From Mucilaginibacter sp. (GTDB lineage: Bacteria; Bacteroidota; Bacteroidia; Sphingobacteriales; Sphingobacteriaceae): a stretch of 8,138 nucleotides of DNA. The stretch is taken from the NCBI GenBank assembly GCA_028288315.1, contig JAQBNY010000321.1, forward strand, positions 1 to 8,138, in the 5' to 3' direction. Shown here one piece after another: positions 4,605-8,138 of the stretch. The notes under the pieces were generated by a model. It ran no database searches, had not been told where the DNA came from, and worked only from the letters and a program-made list of their open reading frames with translations. The translations under genes were made by a program, and so were the position numbers. Numbering within the stretch: the first letter of the stretch is position 1; each line of letters starts with the position of its first letter.

Positions 4605-7466
4605 TTACTGTTGTTTTAGTTTGCCGTCGTTGTCTAACTCAACAATAGGGTAACCTAATTTTTGCAAGCCAGGCAATACTTTTGCCTTATCGCCCACAAC
4701 CAGTATTACCATATTATCGGTATTAAGGTATTTAGCAGCCAGTTGGTTTATCTCGGCCGGTGTAATAGTTAATAAGATTTTGTTTTGCTCATCAACATAC
4801 GTCGGTTTAAGATCATACTCTAGTATGCGCGATAAAAATGCCGCTTTTTGTCCGTTAGTTTCATATCTGCGGGCATCACTCTGGCCTATTGAGGTTTGGG
4901 TAAATTTAAGCTCATCAGGTGTAATACCAGTTTTTTGATAGCCGCGTATCTCTTTAACAAATTCAACAACAGAACTATCTGTAGCAGTGGCTAACACACC
5001 TGCCGATGCGGTAAAATCACCGCCATATTTGCCAGAAGTAAAGCCTGAGCGTGCACCATAGGTCCAGCCTTTTTTCTCGCGAAGGTTAAGGTTAATATGG
5101 CTGTTAAAAGCACCGCCTAAAATGTAATTGGCAATACCCAATTTATAGTACTCTCCGGTTGCATCATAGTTAAGCTTATCTAAATAGCCTATACGGATCT
5201 CTGACTGTGCAGCTCCGGGAATATCAACCAGGTATAGAGTGATTTTATCAAACGTTCTTCCTTCTGCCGGAGTTGGAATGGTTACTTTTTTATCTTTCCA
5301 TGAATTTAAAAACGCCAGGTTGCCTTTAGCGGCACCTTCATTAACATCGCCCACAACAACTATCCGTGTTGCTGACGGAGAAAAGTAATTATCGTAATAA
5401 TCCTGAACATCCTGCAGGGTTATACCTGCTACAGTTTCTTCGTTGCCGCTTGTTGCATAAGTGCGCACATTATCGGTTCCGTAAAGTATTTTACTATAAA
5501 CCATTGAAGCTACACCTGCAGGCTGTGTTTTAGCTTGCTTAAGTCCTTCAATAGTTTGTTTCTTAATACGATCTAACGCATCTTGTGTGAATTTAGGATT
5601 CAGCAGTCTTTCCTGCAAAAGCGTCATCGTTTTAGGTAAATTTTTTGTTAATGATGATACACTAACTATCATATCTTCATTACCACCAAACACGCTGATG
5701 TTGCTACCCAGTTTATCCAGTTCAGAATTGAACTGTTCTGCTGTATAGTTTTTGGTTTCTTCGTTCATCATGCGGCCAACTATACCTGCCAAACCCGCTT
5801 TTGCCGGGTTAGCAACTGCATATAAACCACCACCTTTTATTGATATAGACATTGATACCGACGGAATCTCGCTGTTTTGTGTACCAATCATCCTGATGCC
5901 GTTTGGTGTAGTGCCTGTCCATATAGCAGGAACTTTTATAGCCGGGTTTGCTCCAATACCAGGTTTTGGGGTACGGTCAAAATTGTCTGTCGCTTTTTTG
6001 TACGTAAGTCCGTTATAACCATAATCAGGTGCCTTGTAACCAGCCGTGTTTACGGTATAATTATCAGCAGCTACGGGTTGTAAAGTACCGCCTTTTGGCA
6101 ATACGCTTAGTATAACTGCCGGTTTACCTTTAATATACTGGTTGTAAACGCGCATGATATCTGCTTTAGTTACCGCACGGATGTCGGCCAGTTCCCGACC
6201 AATCTGATTTGGATTACCTGTCATATACTGTGCCTGCGCCAATGCAGATACTTTACCACTTACGCTTGATAAGCCGTTGATATAATTTGCTTCGGCACTT
6301 GCTTTGAAACGTACCAAAGCATCATCGCTGATACCGGTCTTTTCAAATTCAGCTAATGATTCATCTACCAGTTTTTTAGCGTCAGCCAATGTTTGGCCAG
6401 GGAAAGGAATCACATGGATACTGATCTCACCTGCCAGCTCTGTATTTAATGAGCTCATTGAAACCTGTGCCGCTTTGCGGGTTTTAACAAAATTTTTGTA
6501 GAAAATAGAGTTTCTGCCTTGCCCTATAATTTCTGACAATGCATCTAACGGCGACATATCTTTATCATAAATTTTCACACCCGGATAGGTGATTGACAAC
6601 AATGGCAGTTTAGCGTAGTTATCAGTATAAGAAACATAACGATCTGCAGTTAAAACCGGTGCCGGTAAGGTCATATTTTTAACAACAGGGCCACGTGGTA
6701 TGCTGCCAAAATATTTTTGCACCCATGCTAAAGTTTGTTTAGGGTTCAAATCGCCACCAATGGTTACGGTAGCATTGTTGGGACCATACCATCTCAAGAA
6801 AAAGTTTTTCAGGTCATTAACGCCTACTTTGTTCAACTCCTCAATATAACCTATGGTTAACCATGAATAAGGATGCCCATAAGGATATAAGTTTTTAGAT
6901 GTGTATTCGCTTGCTAAGCCATAAGGCCTGTTATCATAATTCTGTCCGCGTTCGTTTTTAACGGTTGCACGTTGTACTTCAAATTTTTGCTGGGTAACAG
7001 CATCAAGCAAAAAGCCCATCCTGTCAGACTCCAGCCAAAGCATTTTTTCGAGCTGATTTGCAGGCACTGTTTCATAATAATTGGTACGATCACGATTGGT
7101 TGATCCGTTTAGGGTACCCCCTGCTTCAGTAATAATTTTGAAGTGATCGCCATTTGCAACATGGTCAGATCCCTGGAACATCATGTGCTCAAAAAAGTGG
7201 GCAAAGCCCGATTTACCAATTTCTTCACGCGCTGAACCTACATGATAAGTAACATCCACATGAACCAATGGGTCTGAATGATCTTCCGCCAAAATAACAG
7301 TTAATCCGTTTGGCAGCACATACTTCTCATACGGAATAACAAGCTCTGTACCTTTGCGGGTAACCTTCTCTACCAACTTAGGCTGTACAGCCGTTTGGGC
7401 AGTGGCGGTTAGCGCTATAAATACTACTGAAGGTGCAAGTAGTATACTTTTTAAAGATTTAATCAT
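4605..7466 (-). CDS. Secreted M16 family zinc metallopeptidase (insulinase-like, fused double-length form)
   Basis: This exported zinc peptidase probably degrades peptides in the periplasm or at the outer membrane. Residues 1-23 form a Sec signal peptide (KSLKSILL, then a hydrophobic core to ATA), with likely cleavage before Gln24; there is no lipobox. The first half (about 45-455) holds the inverted zinc motif HFFEH, with His90 and His94 as ligands and Glu93 as base, and the third ligand Glu172 in VKNERGQ, 78 residues on. The second half (about 515-930) is the inactive partner. It has KAGLAGIVGRMM (556-567) where the first half has KSGFAHFFEHMM (85-96), so all three zinc-motif residues are replaced. 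It still supplies Arg796 and Tyr803 (LREKKGWTYG), spaced seven apart like the substrate-binding Arg/Tyr pair of insulin-degrading enzyme. The active and inactive subunits, often separate in bacterial M16B pairs, are thus one chain of 953 aa. It starts at ATG 7466 after an A-rich leader with no Shine-Dalgarno. It is a single gene, divergent from the reductase. The substrate is unknown. Confidence 0.94.
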   Translation of the reverse strand: MIKSLKSILLAPSVVFIALTATAQTAVQPKLVEKVTRKGTELVIPYEKYVLPNGLTVILAEDHSDPLVHVDVTYHVGSAREEIGKSGFAHFFEHMMFQGSDHVANGDHFKIITEAGGTLNGSTNRDRTNYYETVPANQLEKMLWLESDRMGFLLDAVTQQKFEVQRATVKNERGQNYDNRPYGLASEYTSKNLYPYGHPYSWLTIGYIEELNKVGVNDLKNFFLRWYGPNNATVTIGGDLNPKQTLAWVQKYFGSIPRGPVVKNMTLPAPVLTADRYVSYTDNYAKLPLLSITYPGVKIYDKDMSPLDALSEIIGQGRNSIFYKNFVKTRKAAQVSMSSLNTELAGEISIHVIPFPGQTLADAKKLVDESLAEFEKTGISDDALVRFKASAEANYINGLSSVSGKVSALAQAQYMTGNPNQIGRELADIRAVTKADIMRVYNQYIKGKPAVILSVLPKGGTLQPVAADNYTVNTAGYKAPDYGYNGLTYKKATDNFDRTPKPGIGANPAIKVPAIWTGTTPNGIRMIGTQNSEIPSVSMSISIKGGGLYAVANPAKAGLAGIVGRMMNEETKNYTAEQFNSELDKLGSNISVFGGNEDMIVSVSSLTKNLPKTMTLLQERLLNPKFTQDALDRIKKQTIEGLKQAKTQPAGVASMVYSKILYGTDNVRTYATSGNEETVAGITLQDVQDYYDNYFSPSATRIVVVGDVNEGAAKGNLAFLNSWKDKKVTIPTPAEGRTFDKITLYLVDIPGAAQSEIRIGYLDKLNYDATGEYYKLGIANYILGGAFNSHINLNLREKKGWTYGARSGFTSGKYGGDFTASAGVLATATDSSVVEFVKEIRGYQKTGITPDELKFTQTSIGQSDARRYETNGQKAAFLSRILEYDLKPTYVDEQNKILLTITPAEINQLAAKYLNTDNMVILVVGDKAKVLPGLQKLGYPIVELDNDGKLKQQ

Positions 7467-7500
7467 TTGTTTTTGTGTTAAGTAAGTAATTAGGTTCTCA

Positions 7501-7631
7501 TACAGGAAAACATAATGTTAAGAATTTTACAGGTTTAGTTGATAGTTTTTAAAATTGATTTGGTATAGTGTAACACATTTGTGACCAAAAGTCTGCTCTA
7601 AAATCAGACAGCCAACAATGGTTTTCCTGTA
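7501..7631. repeat. Spaced 11-bp inverted repeat
   Basis: TACAGGAAAAC at 7501-7511 recurs as its exact reverse complement GTTTTCCTGTA at 7621-7631, 109 bases apart. One arm lies 35 bases from the peptidase start and the other lies upstream of the SDR promoter. The spacing is too wide for a terminator. Two sites for one DNA-binding protein, bridged by looping, would fit, but this is inference. Confidence 0.5.
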
Positions 7632-7697
7632 GCCTTACATGTCGCAATATCACCTTTAAATTGTCATGATTGCCCCCGTTTAAAAACAATATCTAAT

Positions 7698-7719
7698 TTA
7701 CCTTTGTGAGGTAACAAAG
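7698..7719. promoter_or_regulatory. Nested dyads over the SDR -7 box (possible operator)
   Basis: Two perfect inverted repeats interlock here. TTACCT (7698-7703) pairs with AGGTAA (7709-7714) across a 5-base spacer. CTTTGT (7702-7707) pairs with ACAAAG (7714-7719) across a 6-base spacer. Both cover the -7 box or the predicted start site, where a repressor would block transcription. No regulator gene is visible in the window. Function is inferred from position and symmetry only. Confidence 0.42.
7699..7706 (+). promoter_or_regulatory. Promoter (-7 box) of the SDR gene
   Basis: TACCTTTG fits the Bacteroidota TAnnTTTG -7 consensus exactly. GTTT (7678-7681), 17 bases upstream, is a poor but correctly placed -33 element. 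Transcription would start near 7713, giving a leader of about 50 nt before the ATG at 7762. The box is embedded in two overlapping inverted repeats, described separately. Confidence 0.58.
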
Positions 7720-7761
7720 CCATTAATTCATTTATAACACACTTATTTATAAATCAATACC

Positions 7762-8138
7762 ATGATACTTAAGAACAAAAATGCAATTATATACGGCGCC
7801 GGTGGTTCTCTGGGTAGCGCAGTTGCCGTAGCACTTGCCGACGCGGGTGCCAGGGTGTTTTTAACCGGGCGTAATCTTGCCTCCGTTCAAAAAGTAGCTG
7901 ATGAGATTCTTGCTTTCGGCGGGCTTGCAGAAGTATATCAAGTGGATGCATTAGATGAAAAAGCAATCAACAATCATATAGATAGAGTTGTAAATAAAGC
8001 AGGTACAGTAGATATATCATTTAATGCTATTGGAATTGAGGATGTGCAAAATATGCTTTTGGTAGATATGAGAGCAGAGGATTTTTTACACCCAATAACT
8101 ATTGCCATGCAAACCCAATTCTTAACTACTACAGCCGC
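7762..8138 (+). CDS. Short-chain dehydrogenase/reductase (SDR), 5' part only
   Basis: This is the first 125 codons of an NAD(P)H-dependent oxidoreductase; the gene runs off the window. A Rossmann start is clear. After the first strand (NAIIYGAGGSLGSAVAVAL), the glycine motif G12-A-G-G-S-L-G18 replaces the classical TGxxxGxG, with Tyr11 in the Thr position. Strand two ends in LTGRN, where Arg37 suggests NADP(H) preference. Asp62 in YQVDA matches the adenine-contact Asp, and FNAIG (87-91) stands where classical SDRs have NNAG. The catalytic Ser-Tyr-Lys lies beyond the window, so activity and substrate cannot be judged. The ATG at 7762 is the first in-frame start and directly precedes the Rossmann strand. 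It has no Shine-Dalgarno, as usual here. It may be controlled by the dyads around 7698-7719. Confidence 0.88.
   Translation, partial: MILKNKNAIIYGAGGSLGSAVAVALADAGARVFLTGRNLASVQKVADEILAFGGLAEVYQVDALDEKAINNHIDRVVNKAGTVDISFNAIGIEDVQNMLLVDMRAEDFLHPITIAMQTQFLTTTA

Larger units (their letters stand above)
7467..7761. other. Divergent intergenic control region, M16 peptidase / SDR
   Basis: No gene is seen in these 295 bp. They hold the SDR promoter at 7699-7706 with overlapping dyads. An 11-bp inverted repeat consists of TACAGGAAAAC (7501-7511) and its exact complement (7621-7631). A further TACAGG lies at 7528-7533, and a small palindrome GTGTAACAC at 7568-7576. The peptidase promoter was not convincingly found: the best minus-strand box, TATGTTTT (7514-7507), is one base off consensus, lacks a -33 partner and overlaps the left repeat arm. 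Confidence 0.5.

Noticed and set aside
5752..6501. Plus-strand open frames (5752-6018, 5877-6083, 6304-6501) opposite the M16 peptidase
   Set aside because: All lie antisense inside an intact, well-recognised peptidase gene and show no independent coding or promoter evidence.
7507..7514. TATGTTTT on the minus strand as the peptidase promoter
   Set aside because: It deviates from TAnnTTTG in the last base and has no TTTG at -33 spacing, so it is too weak to list as a promoter.

Overview
The window looks like an ordinary chromosomal stretch from a member of the Bacteroidota, most likely a Sphingobacteriaceae such as Mucilaginibacter or Pedobacter. The supporting signs are AT-rich DNA, A-rich leaders with almost no Shine-Dalgarno sequences, promoter-like TAnnTTTG (-7) boxes, and gene families typical of that group: multi-PAS soluble hybrid-free kinases, a GAF kinase with an LGHDLRNP H-box, and a secreted double-length M16 peptidase. 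The genus is inference; the phylum is fairly secure.

Layout from left to right: the last 45 codons of an OmpA-domain protein (+, to 139); a 32-bp perfectly palindromic bidirectional terminator (141-172); a maltose/galactoside-type O-acetyltransferase (-, 173-781); a short divergent promoter region (782-875); a three-PAS histidine kinase that starts with TTG (+, 876-2696); a GAF histidine kinase convergent with it (-, 2726-3904), with only 29 bp and no visible terminator between them; a divergent control region (3905-4087); a small J-domain/KTSC-domain fusion (+, 4088-4537); a second bidirectional terminator (4551-4586); a 953-residue exported M16 zinc peptidase (-, 4605-7466); a 295-bp divergent control region (7467-7761); and the first 125 codons of a short-chain dehydrogenase/reductase (+, from 7762, cut by the window end).

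Every gene is flanked by oppositely oriented neighbours, so there is no operon in the window and little reason to assume that the genes act together. The two kinases are orphans: no response regulator is encoded here. I see no mobile element, CRISPR array, tRNA or rRNA, phage gene or frameshifted gene, and no evidence of a new multi-gene system. The points most worth a second look are the J-KTSC fusion, the nested dyads on the reductase promoter, the TTG start of the PAS kinase, the terminator-free convergent kinase pair, and the spaced inverted repeat between the peptidase and the reductase.
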